Shown: positions 1-7,309 of the stretch, piece after piece | Layout of the letters: each line of letters begins with the position of its first letter | How positions within the stretch are numbered: position 1 is the first letter of the stretch | NCBI GenBank assembly: GCA_030747885.1 | Contig: JASLJW010000073.1 | Span: 1-27,850 of the forward strand | DNA: 27,850 nt | Source: Candidatus Thalassarchaeaceae archaeon | GTDB taxonomy: Archaea; Thermoplasmatota; Poseidoniia; Poseidoniales; Thalassarchaeaceae | Direction: 5' to 3' | The notes under the pieces: generated by a model | Told to the model about the DNA's origin: nothing | What the model saw: only the letters and a program-made list of their open reading frames with translations | Databases searched by the model: none | Program-made: the position numbers and the translations under genes

Positions 1-221
1 ATGATCCTTATGCACTCCGCCAAATAAAACAGATTTCTAGAACCGCTCCAATCGCACTAAAAATTGCTAGCGAACTGATTGATGTTGCATCTTCAACTGA
101 TTTAGACGCAGGTTTAGCTGCGGAATTGCATAATCTAGAGGAGATATTCTCTACCAAGGATGCATACGAAGGACTTTCTTCACTAATCCAAGGGCGTCGA
201 CCTAGTTACAATAATGAGTGA
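1..221 (+). CDS. Enoyl-CoA hydratase/isomerase family protein, C-terminal fragment
   Basis: An open frame enters from the left edge (first full codon at base 3) and stops with TGA at 219-221. The last 72 residues read as the C-terminal helical part of a crotonase-fold enzyme: APIALKIASELID, then a Leu/Glu-rich helix, then TKDAYEGLSSLIQGRRPSY, which matches the usual ending (D-A-x-E-G-[LM]-x-A-F-x-x-[KR]-R-x-P-x-[FY]) of enoyl-CoA hydratases. These enzymes hydrate trans-2-enoyl-CoA in fatty-acid or amino-acid degradation. The catalytic glutamates lie outside the window, so the exact substrate cannot be given. The next gene starts inside its last codons (ATGAGTGA), which suggests translational coupling. 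Confidence 0.75.
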   Translation, partial: DPYALRQIKQISRTAPIALKIASELIDVASSTDLDAGLAAELHNLEEIFSTKDAYEGLSSLIQGRRPSYNNE

Positions 222-990
222 GAAAATGTCGCAATTTGATAATCACTATTTGTGCCCAAAATGTGGGCATGTCGATGAACTACATCCCAATAATTTAATT
301 TGTGAAATTTGTGATTTCAATCCTTGTTTTGTGGCTAAACACATCAATGAAGGGGATCGGAAATGGTGGATTAGGATTGAAGAAGATGGAGGGAAATGGC
401 GGCGGAAAAAAAACCTTTCATCAAAACTAAAGAAACATCTTCCTGAAGATAAAAATCTAGTAAAAGAATTTCAGAAAATCGTTGGTGAATTGTTCGGATA
501 CCTTGACCAAAATAAAGAAAATATGGATTCTATTTTTCCTAAATGGACAAGAGATTACTCTCGTACTACTGGGAAGCGTACACAACAAGGCTGGAAAGAG
601 AAAAGATCAGCAAAAAAAGTGAAACAATCGTCAGTTCGAGGGAAATTGTATGAAGGCGCGTTCAATGAAGCAATCAAACAAAATGAACAATTTGAACAAA
701 TATTTACTCCAATCTCATATTCTTATAATGGCAAAGAATTTGAATTTGAACCGGATGCTTGGCTATGGCTAGAAAATTCTCAAATTCCTGTTGAATTCAA
801 GACTTTTGAAGAGGGGAAAATGGTTCCAAACAAATTCAACAGGGGACTGAAACAATCGAGAAAATATGCAAAACACTCTAAACTATTAGGCAAAAATCCA
901 AAGGAATATTCGGCTCTAATTATTTGTTGTCCAGAAGAACGAAAATTTGCCAGTGCTCTAATTGATAATCGAATAGAAAAAATCCTCTAA
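214..990 (+). CDS. Zinc-ribbon protein with PD-(D/E)XK nuclease-like domain
   Basis: A 258-residue protein starting at ATG 214, inside the end of the preceding gene; Met5 at 226 is an alternative start. Residues 14-38 form a zinc ribbon (C14-x2-C17, C30-x2-C33, plus C38). A basic, Lys/Arg-rich middle (about 60-145) could bind nucleic acid. The C-terminal third has the layout of a PD-(D/E)XK phosphodiesterase: a helix with E147, then P180-D181, then E194-x-K196 on the next strand (VEFKT). The family includes restriction, repair and Holliday-junction nucleases; the target here is unknown. The gene is visibly richer in A and in AAA/AAT codons than its neighbours, with a run of eight A at 406-413, which may mean recent acquisition. 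It is not recognisable as a named restriction enzyme, and no methylase lies beside it. Confidence 0.6.
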   Translation: MSEKMSQFDNHYLCPKCGHVDELHPNNLICEICDFNPCFVAKHINEGDRKWWIRIEEDGGKWRRKKNLSSKLKKHLPEDKNLVKEFQKIVGELFGYLDQNKENMDSIFPKWTRDYSRTTGKRTQQGWKEKRSAKKVKQSSVRGKLYEGAFNEAIKQNEQFEQIFTPISYSYNGKEFEFEPDAWLWLENSQIPVEFKTFEEGKMVPNKFNRGLKQSRKYAKHSKLLGKNPKEYSALIICCPEERKFASALIDNRIEKIL

Positions 991-1182
991 ATCTGATTAT
1001 TTTCCGGGAGAGGAATATACCAGGGTGATCTCCAATTGATGATTGCTCGAACATATGCTTCTAGAAATTTATTCATTTCTTCACCACCATAGAAGACGAC
1101 TGAATAATCGCCCATCATTCTCTTCCTTCATCGTTAGCTTCTCGCTCCAATCATCCATCCAGTCAACTAGGTATCTATCCAT
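987..1182 (-). pseudogene. Small protein gene, apparently split by a one-base frameshift
   Basis: Two overlapping minus-strand frames look like one short gene. The first starts at ATG 1182 behind a Shine-Dalgarno-like GGAAGTG, gives MDRYLVDWMDDWSEKLTMKE and continues to a stop at 1081. The second (1118 to 987, 43 residues) reads GDYSVVFYGGEEMNKFLEAY and continues with a Trp/Pro-rich end. Removing one G from the GGG at 1111-1113 would join them into a protein of about 65 residues. The joined product has no family I recognise. Its stop codon overlaps the end of the convergent nuclease gene by 4 bases. The break could be a sequencing error, a real pseudogene, or two overlapping small genes. Confidence 0.4.
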
Positions 1183-1304
1183 TTTTACACTTCCAAGGTT
1201 TTCTTTTTCCTCATATTATACTTGTATTCGGACCTATATCAAAGTACAAGTATTCGTGCGACTACTAGGGTGCAATTTATACACTAAGTTGTATAGGAGA
1301 CACT
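1183..1304. promoter_or_regulatory. Divergent promoter region with ATAC/GTAT dyads, candidate HxlR operators
   Basis: This gap lies between the small minus-strand gene (start 1182) and the HxlR regulator (start 1305). It holds a perfect 9-base inverted repeat, ATACTTGTA at 1218-1226 and TACAAGTAT at 1245-1253; each arm also sits in its own short dyad of the ATAC-N2-GTAT type. A third near-palindrome, TATACACTAAGTTGTATA, lies at 1278-1295, directly before the ribosome-binding site AGGAGA. TATA-like sequence is present on the minus strand around 1212-1220. HxlR proteins commonly bind such dyads and control divergent genes, so autoregulation is plausible but unproven. Confidence 0.4.
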
Positions 1305-1763
1305 ATGGTTGAACCACCAATGAAAGTGAGCAAAGACGATTTGGCAGACATCGAAAAATCGATTGAAATTGTACGTGAAATGGGGACTCAGATTCGTCAA
1401 TCATTGGAATCGTATGCTGATGAAAATTTACATGATACAGCATGGGAAGTTCAAGCTGGAGTTGAGGCATTGGAGGTATTCGGATCACGCTGGACGATAG
1501 AAATTCTGGCTGCCCTCTATGTTGCAGGTGAGCGTAGATTCAATGAATTAAGGCATCTTCTAAATGGAATCAGTAGTCGAACGCTTTCAGACAAACTCAG
1601 AGCATGTACTGAATCAGGACTAGTCGAAAGAAGAGTTGTGGATGGACCTCCTGTGAGAGTTTCTTATCGATTGACTGAACACGGAATGGTGTGTGGAAGA
1701 TTACTAGGCCCCTTGGTAGCGTATATGAAAATCAGGAATGGGGCTGTAATGGTAAATGTCTGA
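1305..1763 (+). CDS. HxlR-family winged-helix transcriptional regulator
   Basis: A 152-residue protein starting at ATG 1305, four bases after the Shine-Dalgarno GGAGA. Residues about 55-140 match the HxlR (MarR-like) winged helix: GSRWTIEILAAL, then RFNELRHLLNGISSRTLSDK as the recognition region, then a Gly/Pro wing and SYRLTEHG. The family is usually about 110 residues, so the first 50 residues, predicted helical and acidic, are an extension. Two cysteines (C101, C130) could in principle sense redox state, but they are not at the N-terminal position used by known redox-sensing HxlR proteins. It faces a small divergent gene across a dyad-rich promoter and probably represses its own transcription. 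The signal sensed is unknown. Confidence 0.85.
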   Translation: MVEPPMKVSKDDLADIEKSIEIVREMGTQIRQSLESYADENLHDTAWEVQAGVEALEVFGSRWTIEILAALYVAGERRFNELRHLLNGISSRTLSDKLRACTESGLVERRVVDGPPVRVSYRLTEHGMVCGRLLGPLVAYMKIRNGAVMVNV

Positions 1764-1809
1764 ACATCGAACCAATGGCTTGAAGTTGGTTCACTTACGA
1801 TAGACGGTC

Positions 1810-2448
1810 ATGCCCTTACTCCAACAGTGGCACAGAAGGCACCCATGGGTCCTCGGTGGAATATTGGGAATAGCTGGAGGATTGGTTGGTTTCGGGTCAA
1901 TGAATGGCTTCGCAACTAGTGGGACAATTAGTTCTGCAAGTGATAGTTGGGAGCATCCTCTGAGAACACGAATCCTAAACCTTCTAGAAAGGAAACCAGG
2001 ATTGCCTTATCGAGAATTACAACGTGATCTAAATGCTGCTAATGGCACACTAAGACACCATCTCGATGTTCTGATTGCAAGTCATTCCGTTACTGTAGTT
2101 CATGTGAATGGTCGTTCATGCCACTATGCAGGAGCGCCAGCACAGATGGAAATAATGTCCGGAGTCACAGTAGGAGGTGACGAACATGCTGCTGCCATGA
2201 TGCCAGTAGGATTGTCCACTGTTCAGAAATTAATTGTTGGAAGGCTATCGAGAGAAGAATTGCCAAAATCTCAGGCTCAAATGGCTAGAGAATTAGGACG
2301 ATCTAGAGCATCTGTCCATTCAGCAGTTACAGTCCTCCGTAGAAGAGGGATTCTGCATGCATCAGAACTTACTCTTGCACCCCATCTATCCGGACTTCGT
2401 GACGGTGGCATCGATTACGACTGGCTGGATGATATGAATCAACAGTGA
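1810..2448 (+). CDS. Membrane-anchored protein with two winged-helix domains
   Basis: A 212-residue protein. Residues 13-35 are a glycine-rich hydrophobic stretch (VLGGILGIAGGLVGFGSMNG) that looks like one membrane helix. Two DNA-binding winged helices follow. The first (about 48-105) has HPLRTRILNLLERKPGLPYR, then NGTLRHHLDVL as recognition helix and a short wing. The second (about 134-187) has STVQKLIVGRL, then SQAQMARELGRSRASVHSAV. The tandem arrangement resembles archaeal ArsR/MarR-like regulators tethered to the membrane, so it may link an envelope signal to transcription. The next frame begins with GTG overlapping its TGA stop, so the two genes are probably translated together. No exact family or target is recognised. 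Confidence 0.7.
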   Translation: MPLLQQWHRRHPWVLGGILGIAGGLVGFGSMNGFATSGTISSASDSWEHPLRTRILNLLERKPGLPYRELQRDLNAANGTLRHHLDVLIASHSVTVVHVNGRSCHYAGAPAQMEIMSGVTVGGDEHAAAMMPVGLSTVQKLIVGRLSREELPKSQAQMARELGRSRASVHSAVTVLRRRGILHASELTLAPHLSGLRDGGIDYDWLDDMNQQ

Positions 2449-2555
2449 ATTGGCCAAATTTATTCCTTGACGAGCCGAATACTCTTGAGCCTGAACTTTC
2501 GGGCGAGTTCTATGTTCGTACTTCGCCTTCAGGAACATCCTGTCCCTGTAGGTAG
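2445..2555 (+). other. Probable out-of-frame N-terminus of the downstream winged-helix gene
   Basis: A GTG at 2445 overlaps the stop of the previous gene (GTGA). The frame reads VNWPNLFLDEPNTLEPELSG and then EFYVR before running to a stop at 2553. Its codons (AAT, TTA, CTT, GAG, CCT, GAA) match local usage better than the same bases read in the downstream frame. Dropping the A at 2520 would give EFYVRLRLQEHPVPVG and fuse it to the downstream frame. Confidence 0.45.
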
Positions 2556-3597
2556 TGATGATCCCGATGTATTGTTAGCATGGATATTAGATTCAATGGG
2601 GCTGATTAGAAGAAGAAACTACGTTGATGGAGTGGATGAGACGCGAGGTTCGATTCATGCATTGATGAAAAATCATCTGTTAGCAGATCCTTTGCGTGGA
2701 TGGGATAGTCAATCTATGATTGATGCAAGTGGCATTAGTTCAACTGCTCTTCATCATCAACTGGTAAAATTGAGATCGTGTGGTCTACTAGCTACAGTAA
2801 CCGAAGGGAGATGGAAAAAACACGTTATTCGAAATGGTTCATTGTCGGCGGCGATTGAATTGATTGCAGCTCAAGCCGAATTGATTCTCAAACAGAGACT
2901 TTCGGTTTTTGAAGAAGTGATTTGTCCTTCAGAAATGAGAATGAAGATTACTCCTCTTCAAAGAGGGGGGGAAGATATTCCCTTTCGGATTATGATTTCA
3001 GAACAAGGACCTTTAGAGAATCGAGATGCATTGGATTCTCTCTTGAGAGATCTTGGTTTTGCTGGTGATAGAGGTAAGGATGAAGATGATCTTGCACTGC
3101 AAATTTTCACATTGCTTGGGGCTGCAGAATCACCTCTAACGGCTGACTCATTGATGGATGATACAACTGAATCTAGGACTCGTGTTTTGGGCATTCTAGA
3201 ACGTTTGAGGGCTGCTCTATTGGTTGAACGAGTGTTGTTAGAAGATCGTATTCCTCACGATCTTTTCATTGGGCTTACTCACCAATGGGCACAACGTGGA
3301 GAACGTTGGATTCGAGGGAGAGGAGGGCTTGGCAGAATAGGTGAAGAGATTGCTGATGAAATCATCAATGATTTGAAGCAAGAGAAATTGACTACAGAAC
3401 AAGTTGAAAAACATCTCAATAATGTAGATCTAGAAACCAAATGCCTTCTAGTAAACACATTGGGTGGAAGGGTTCCTTACGGTTACAGACTTACTGGGAA
3501 AAATGCAGAAGCAGTAATTTCTCGCTTACTCTCTAGAGTCGATAGGATACTAGAGCGCCTTAGAATGATTTCAAACAAATATGATCAGATTACATAA
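2512..3597 (+). CDS. Winged-helix domain protein, N-terminus probably frameshifted
   Basis: An open frame from 2467 (TTG) or ATG 2512 to 3597. From the ATG it gives 361 residues. A winged helix occupies roughly residues 65-110 (DSQSMIDASGISSTALHHQL, then a basic wing). A second helical DNA-binding-like segment lies further on (PLTADSLMDDTTESRTRVLG), and the C-terminus is helical and charged. It follows another tandem winged-helix gene and is likely coexpressed with it. The true start is unclear: codons between 2467 and 2511 look non-coding in this frame, whereas another frame starting at GTG 2445 looks coding (see separate entry). The 3' end overlaps the convergent dus gene by 8 bases. Function beyond a probable regulatory role is unknown. 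Confidence 0.65.
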   Translation: MFVLRLQEHPVPVGSDDPDVLLAWILDSMGLIRRRNYVDGVDETRGSIHALMKNHLLADPLRGWDSQSMIDASGISSTALHHQLVKLRSCGLLATVTEGRWKKHVIRNGSLSAAIELIAAQAELILKQRLSVFEEVICPSEMRMKITPLQRGGEDIPFRIMISEQGPLENRDALDSLLRDLGFAGDRGKDEDDLALQIFTLLGAAESPLTADSLMDDTTESRTRVLGILERLRAALLVERVLLEDRIPHDLFIGLTHQWAQRGERWIRGRGGLGRIGEEIADEIINDLKQEKLTTEQVEKHLNNVDLETKCLLVNTLGGRVPYGYRLTGKNAEAVISRLLSRVDRILERLRMISNKYDQIT

Positions 3598-4588
3598 TCA
3601 CTTTTTCAGATTTGGTGGAATCTTCTAAGAAATCAGATACCGATTGAATCAATTCCTCTGGGTTTTGAGTTCTGTGCAAACGTACTCGCATTTCACTAGC
3701 CCCATCCAACCCTTTAGTGAAAGATATTGCATGACGCTTTAGATGTGCATTTCGGCGACCAGCAGAGGTCTCGTCGGCCAATTCACAATATCTCTTCCAA
3801 CACCACAATTTTATGGCTGCATCTCGGTTCTTTTGTGGAATACTTGATTCCAAATCGCCCCATGGAGGAGGTGAATTTGACCATCCCAAACCTTTCTTGA
3901 TTCTATGGAAAATATCTGGATTTCCAATGGCAGCCCTACCTATCATTAGACCTGCAGCTCCAGTTACAGTGAGACAACGAAATGCACTATCAGCATCTTT
4001 CACATCCCCATTGGCCACTACTGGGATAGAGAGGCTTCGTACCATCTCGCCTATCTCTTCCCAATCAGCTTCTCCAGCATACTTTTGTCGCAACGTTCGA
4101 CCATGAACTGCTATCCTCAATACCCCTTCTTCCTGTAATCTCTGGGCGATAGAATGTGCAGTATTTGGCCCAGAACCAGTTCCTAATCGAACCTTTACGC
4201 TAACTGGAACATCGCTAACTTCTATACAAGCACGCACCATTTTGACCAAACGATCTGGGTCTCCTAGAAGGGCAGCTCCTGCTGAATTTCTACATACCTT
4301 TGGAGCAGGGCATCCAAAGTTTAGATCGATTACATCTGCTACAGAAGAAAGAGCACGGGTTGTTCCTACCATTTCTTCCTCTACACCTCCAAAGATTTGA
4401 GGGATGAATGGAGATTCTCGAGGATCTGATTCCAAACGTCGCCAACTACGTGCATCATCTCTATTCAATCCAGCAGCAGCAGTAAATTCTGTTACCGTTA
4501 GATCTGCCCCACATTCTCTAGCCAACAAACGGAATGGAAGATCCGTTACTCCAGCCATAGGAGCAAGATAGAGTGGAACTGGTTCCAT
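3590..4588 (-). CDS. dus: tRNA-dihydrouridine synthase (DusB-like)
   Basis: A 332-residue FMN-dependent enzyme that reduces uridine to dihydrouridine in tRNA with NAD(P)H. The TIM-barrel signatures are in order: LYLAPMAGVTDLPFR at the N-terminus (FMN binding), DLNFGCPAPKV with the catalytic Cys93, SVKVRLG, AVHGRTLRQKYAGEADW (160-176), VANGD (191-195) and GLMIGRAAIGNP for the phosphate site. A helical C-terminal domain follows, which recognises tRNA in this family. The length fits bacterial DusB. The start ATG follows AGGTGAAAC, a good ribosome-binding site. It lies 49 bases behind the uS2 gene on the same strand and may share its transcript. The precise position modified in tRNA cannot be told from sequence. 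Confidence 0.93.
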   Translation of the reverse strand: MEPVPLYLAPMAGVTDLPFRLLARECGADLTVTEFTAAAGLNRDDARSWRRLESDPRESPFIPQIFGGVEEEMVGTTRALSSVADVIDLNFGCPAPKVCRNSAGAALLGDPDRLVKMVRACIEVSDVPVSVKVRLGTGSGPNTAHSIAQRLQEEGVLRIAVHGRTLRQKYAGEADWEEIGEMVRSLSIPVVANGDVKDADSAFRCLTVTGAAGLMIGRAAIGNPDIFHRIKKGLGWSNSPPPWGDLESSIPQKNRDAAIKLWCWKRYCELADETSAGRRNAHLKRHAISFTKGLDGASEMRVRLHRTQNPEELIQSVSDFLEDSTKSEKVIM

Positions 4589-4637
4589 GTTTCACCTGAT
4601 AAGTGGTGAGGTTTTGACCCTGACGCGAATCAAACAC

Positions 4638-5249
4638 TCAGAATGAGGACTCCCAGTCCTCAACATTCTCAGCAACAGCCCATTGATCATCTGTTACTCG
4701 TCCTTGCGCCTTGACGACTTCACGAGCTAATAGCCAATAGACTAGAGCAAGACTTCGACGACCCTTGTTGTTTGCTGGAAGTACAATATCGACAAATCGA
4801 AGTGTATTATTCGCATCACAGATTCCAACTACTGGTAGACCTGTATTTACTGCCTCGGACAATGCTTGCTGATCCGCTTGTGGATCTGTAACAACGATGA
4901 CCTCTGGTTCAATGTAACTACGAAGACGTGGATTCGTCAAGGTACCTGGAATGAAACGACCAACAATATGTCTTGCACCGATTGCCTGTGCGAAACGACG
5001 AGCAGGACGTTGTCCATACTGCCTTGCACTAACAACCAATATATTCTCAGGTTTGAATTTGCTAAGGAAATTAGAAACTGTTGAAAATCTCTTATTGGTT
5101 TCATCTAAATTAATTAGATAAAGGCCGGTTCCTTCTTGCTTTTGATCCTCCAAAAAAGGCACCATGTGGGCGCTACTCTGTTGGGTACCGATGTGTACGA
5201 AATGTTGGTGATAGGTATCCAAAGGAAGGAGGTACTCTACGTCACTCAT
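4638..5249 (-). CDS. rpsB: 30S ribosomal protein uS2 (archaeal type)
   Basis: About 203 residues from ATG 5249. The N-terminus YLLPLDTYHQHFVHIGTQ is the archaeal/eukaryotic S2 opening. It is followed by LYLINLDET, ILVVSARQYGQRPARRFAQ, GARHIVGRFIPGTLTNP and then VIVVTDPQADQQALSEA, GLPVVGICDANN and LALVYWLLARE, all diagnostic of uS2. The protein sits on the head/body junction of the small subunit. An in-frame ATG at 5303 exists, but the intervening codons (GGG GGG, GTG, ACG ACG CTG) do not look coding and the family normally starts near Met-Ser-Asp. ATG 5252 directly precedes 5249 and is equally possible. Confidence 0.93.
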   Translation of the reverse strand: MSDVEYLLPLDTYHQHFVHIGTQQSSAHMVPFLEDQKQEGTGLYLINLDETNKRFSTVSNFLSKFKPENILVVSARQYGQRPARRFAQAIGARHIVGRFIPGTLTNPRLRSYIEPEVIVVTDPQADQQALSEAVNTGLPVVGICDANNTLRFVDIVLPANNKGRRSLALVYWLLAREVVKAQGRVTDDQWAVAENVEDWESSF

Positions 5250-5369
5250 CATTATCAGCGTCGTGGCCACCTGCCCCCCATTCATAACCACTTCGCTAAT
5301 CATAAGAAATTGAAAACAACGAATTCTTCCGCCCCAACCCCTTTGAATAGTGTGTGATATGAGATTTCT

Positions 5370-6578
5370 ATGGGCGCCTCAAGCGACCTTCGAAGTCCTC
5401 TGAAAGAAGGGACTGAGGGGCCCAATGGATTTTGGGTTGACTCGGAAGGAAAGGCTCTCAAAATCTCGGCTTCTGATATCGAACGTTATGTTTACTGTCC
5501 AATGAGTTGGAGAATGTCGGTAGGTGGCTATAGTGCCCAAGGAGACGAGGTCAAACGTGGAATTGAAGAGCACAATCGAATGCATCAGATGGTAGTGGAA
5601 AAGATCGAAGCTCAGAATGCCTTTACTCGAAATATCGTGATTTGGTCTTGGTGGTTTGCTGTTGTTCTAACCCTTGCCGCTGATACGGCTGCATTTTATT
5701 TCGTCCAAGATGGTTTGATTGATTCTCAATTAGCAACAATGATTGGAAAATTTTTGGTCCTCTTGGCATTAGTTTGGTTAATCTTGGCCATCGTTCTATT
5801 GATTCTTCCATGGAGGCAATGGTTAGGGTGGAATGAAGAATTAATTCCTGCGCCTAACGGCTTAGCCGATTTAGAAAATAATCTACACCCTCTAGAAAAT
5901 ACTTGGAAATTAGGGGAAGGTGAATGGTTTACTTTCGGAAGACCTGAGGCACTTATCCTATTTTGTGCCATTGCTTTGAGTCTCCATGGAGTGGCGCTCA
6001 CTTTTGCTCAAAACCGTAGTTTGGCCACATTTCTAGTTCTCGTTCTTGCCCTAATCTGGACCATGTTGGCAACCACTAGATTGCAAGCGGCACTTTCAGC
6101 CGACAAACGAATCAAAGAAAAGGACAAGGAAGGTGGTCTTGAGGAATTAGGAGATATTCGATATAGTGACGGAGGTGATGCGATTCTTCTGGAAGATGTC
6201 ATCTCGGGATTACGAGGACGGCCTGATCAAATTACTAGAATTGGAGATGATTTGATTCCTGTAGAGTTGAAAACAGGAAAAGTACCGAAAAAACCGCATA
6301 AGAGTCATCGGTTTCAGATTCTTGCATATCTTCACCTGATTGAATCATTTACTGGTTCACCTCCACCTTTCGGATTCCTTCGATATGGTTCTGAAACAGT
6401 CTATTCTATTGAATGGAATCAGAATGAGAGATATCGTCTATTCTCAGTAATTCAGGATATGCAGAGGGTGAGTGTAGAAGGTGGTGCTAAGCGGGACCAT
6501 GAACGCCCTGGAAAGTGTGAATCATGTAGCAGGAGACAAGATTGTCCGGATAGGCTCTTTATCCCTGTAGATCAATGA
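5370..6578 (+). CDS. Membrane-embedded Cas4/RecB-like nuclease (solo Cas4 with four TM helices)
   Basis: A 402-residue protein combining a complete Cas4-type active site with a membrane domain. Residues 31-48 read KISASDIERYVYCPMSWR with the first cluster cysteine C43; G64-x3-H68 follows. The RecB-type core is at 283-320: GRPD (D286), VELKTGK (E299, K301) and Q316-x3-Y320. The C-terminus has C383-x2-C386-x5-C392, giving the four cysteines expected for a 4Fe-4S cluster. Between the H68 motif and the core lies an unusual insertion with four hydrophobic helices at about 88-112, 122-147, 192-213 and 218-235. Cas4 proteins are usually around 200 residues and soluble. No CRISPR array or cas1 is near. 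Divergent from uS2; its 3' end overlaps the convergent lipoprotein gene by 20 bases. Confidence 0.75.
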   Translation: MGASSDLRSPLKEGTEGPNGFWVDSEGKALKISASDIERYVYCPMSWRMSVGGYSAQGDEVKRGIEEHNRMHQMVVEKIEAQNAFTRNIVIWSWWFAVVLTLAADTAAFYFVQDGLIDSQLATMIGKFLVLLALVWLILAIVLLILPWRQWLGWNEELIPAPNGLADLENNLHPLENTWKLGEGEWFTFGRPEALILFCAIALSLHGVALTFAQNRSLATFLVLVLALIWTMLATTRLQAALSADKRIKEKDKEGGLEELGDIRYSDGGDAILLEDVISGLRGRPDQITRIGDDLIPVELKTGKVPKKPHKSHRFQILAYLHLIESFTGSPPPFGFLRYGSETVYSIEWNQNERYRLFSVIQDMQRVSVEGGAKRDHERPGKCESCSRRQDCPDRLFIPVDQ

Positions 6579-7200
6579 GAGCAGTGCATTCTCCAGGCTG
6601 ATGTATTTCTACAAATCGTTCGCATGGACGAATCACAGTAACATAAACTGAAAACGAATCATATACCGAAAAAACGTCTACTGGCGCCTCAATACCGATT
6701 CCTTGTGCCTCCACTGTTAACTGCCATTCGCCATCTTCTAAAGGAGATGAATCCTCATTCACATATCGTTCACTAAATTCATAATTCTCAGTTGCTCTTT
6801 GAGTCAAGAAAGGAGTTCCAGAAGGATATTGCCCGGGTTCCCATATAGAAACCTCAACATATCGGGCTCCTACCTCTTCAATCAGTCCCGGAAAGGTTTC
6901 GTTAAGAGCATCTGAAATTGCATCTCCTATAGATGCATCAAAGAATAATTCAAATTCACTGACTGTTGGATCAATCTCAAATCCTGATTCATTCATGTAT
7001 TGGGTAGATTCGTAGTCTTGGGTATCAAAAGTATAGTCCCAACCGACTGGAGTGGGAACTTCAAGACGTTTGGGTGGTTCCCTCATATCCTCCATCATCT
7101 CTCTCATAGTAAGAAGAGAAAGGCAACCTGGACTTAACATCGTTAATGTAAGCAAAAGGGCAAGTGCAACCCCTCGATTCATGTGTACGCGATTCCACAT
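6559..7200 (-). CDS. Predicted lipoprotein of unknown function
   Basis: From ATG 7200 the protein is 213 residues. It opens with a short basic region and a hydrophobic stretch (GVALALLLTLTML) ending in LSPGC, a lipobox with the acylated Cys at residue 26. The mature part is acidic, rich in Tyr/Phe and Glu, and has two further cysteines near the C-terminus (RPCERFVEIHQPGEC) that could form a disulfide outside the cell. Earlier in-frame starts exist at 7233 (GTG) and 7212 (ATG); 7200 is preferred because GAGTGA lies just upstream and the signal peptide stays short. It is not assigned to any family. It is co-directional with the large surface protein gene upstream, so they may be coexpressed. 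Confidence 0.65.
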   Translation of the reverse strand: MWNRVHMNRGVALALLLTLTMLSPGCLSLLTMREMMEDMREPPKRLEVPTPVGWDYTFDTQDYESTQYMNESGFEIDPTVSEFELFFDASIGDAISDALNETFPGLIEEVGARYVEVSIWEPGQYPSGTPFLTQRATENYEFSERYVNEDSSPLEDGEWQLTVEAQGIGIEAPVDVFSVYDSFSVYVTVIRPCERFVEIHQPGECTALIDLQG

Positions 7201-7309
7201 TCTATCACTCATTCCTTGTTCGCCTGTCTGCACTCATAGGGTTCGTCAACGCGTTGCTCAGACCCTCTCTGTCATCACTCAGGCGTTTGTCACAAGAAGG
7301 TCAAGGAAT

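Noticed and set aside
1043..1312. Plus-strand frame of 89 residues ahead of the HxlR gene
   Set aside because: Ser/Phe/Tyr-rich composition with no recognisable motif; it overlaps the regulator start and the better-supported minus-strand small gene and promoter.
5370..6578. Cas4-like gene as part of a CRISPR-Cas locus
   Set aside because: No cas1, cas2, effector gene or repeat array is visible on either side.
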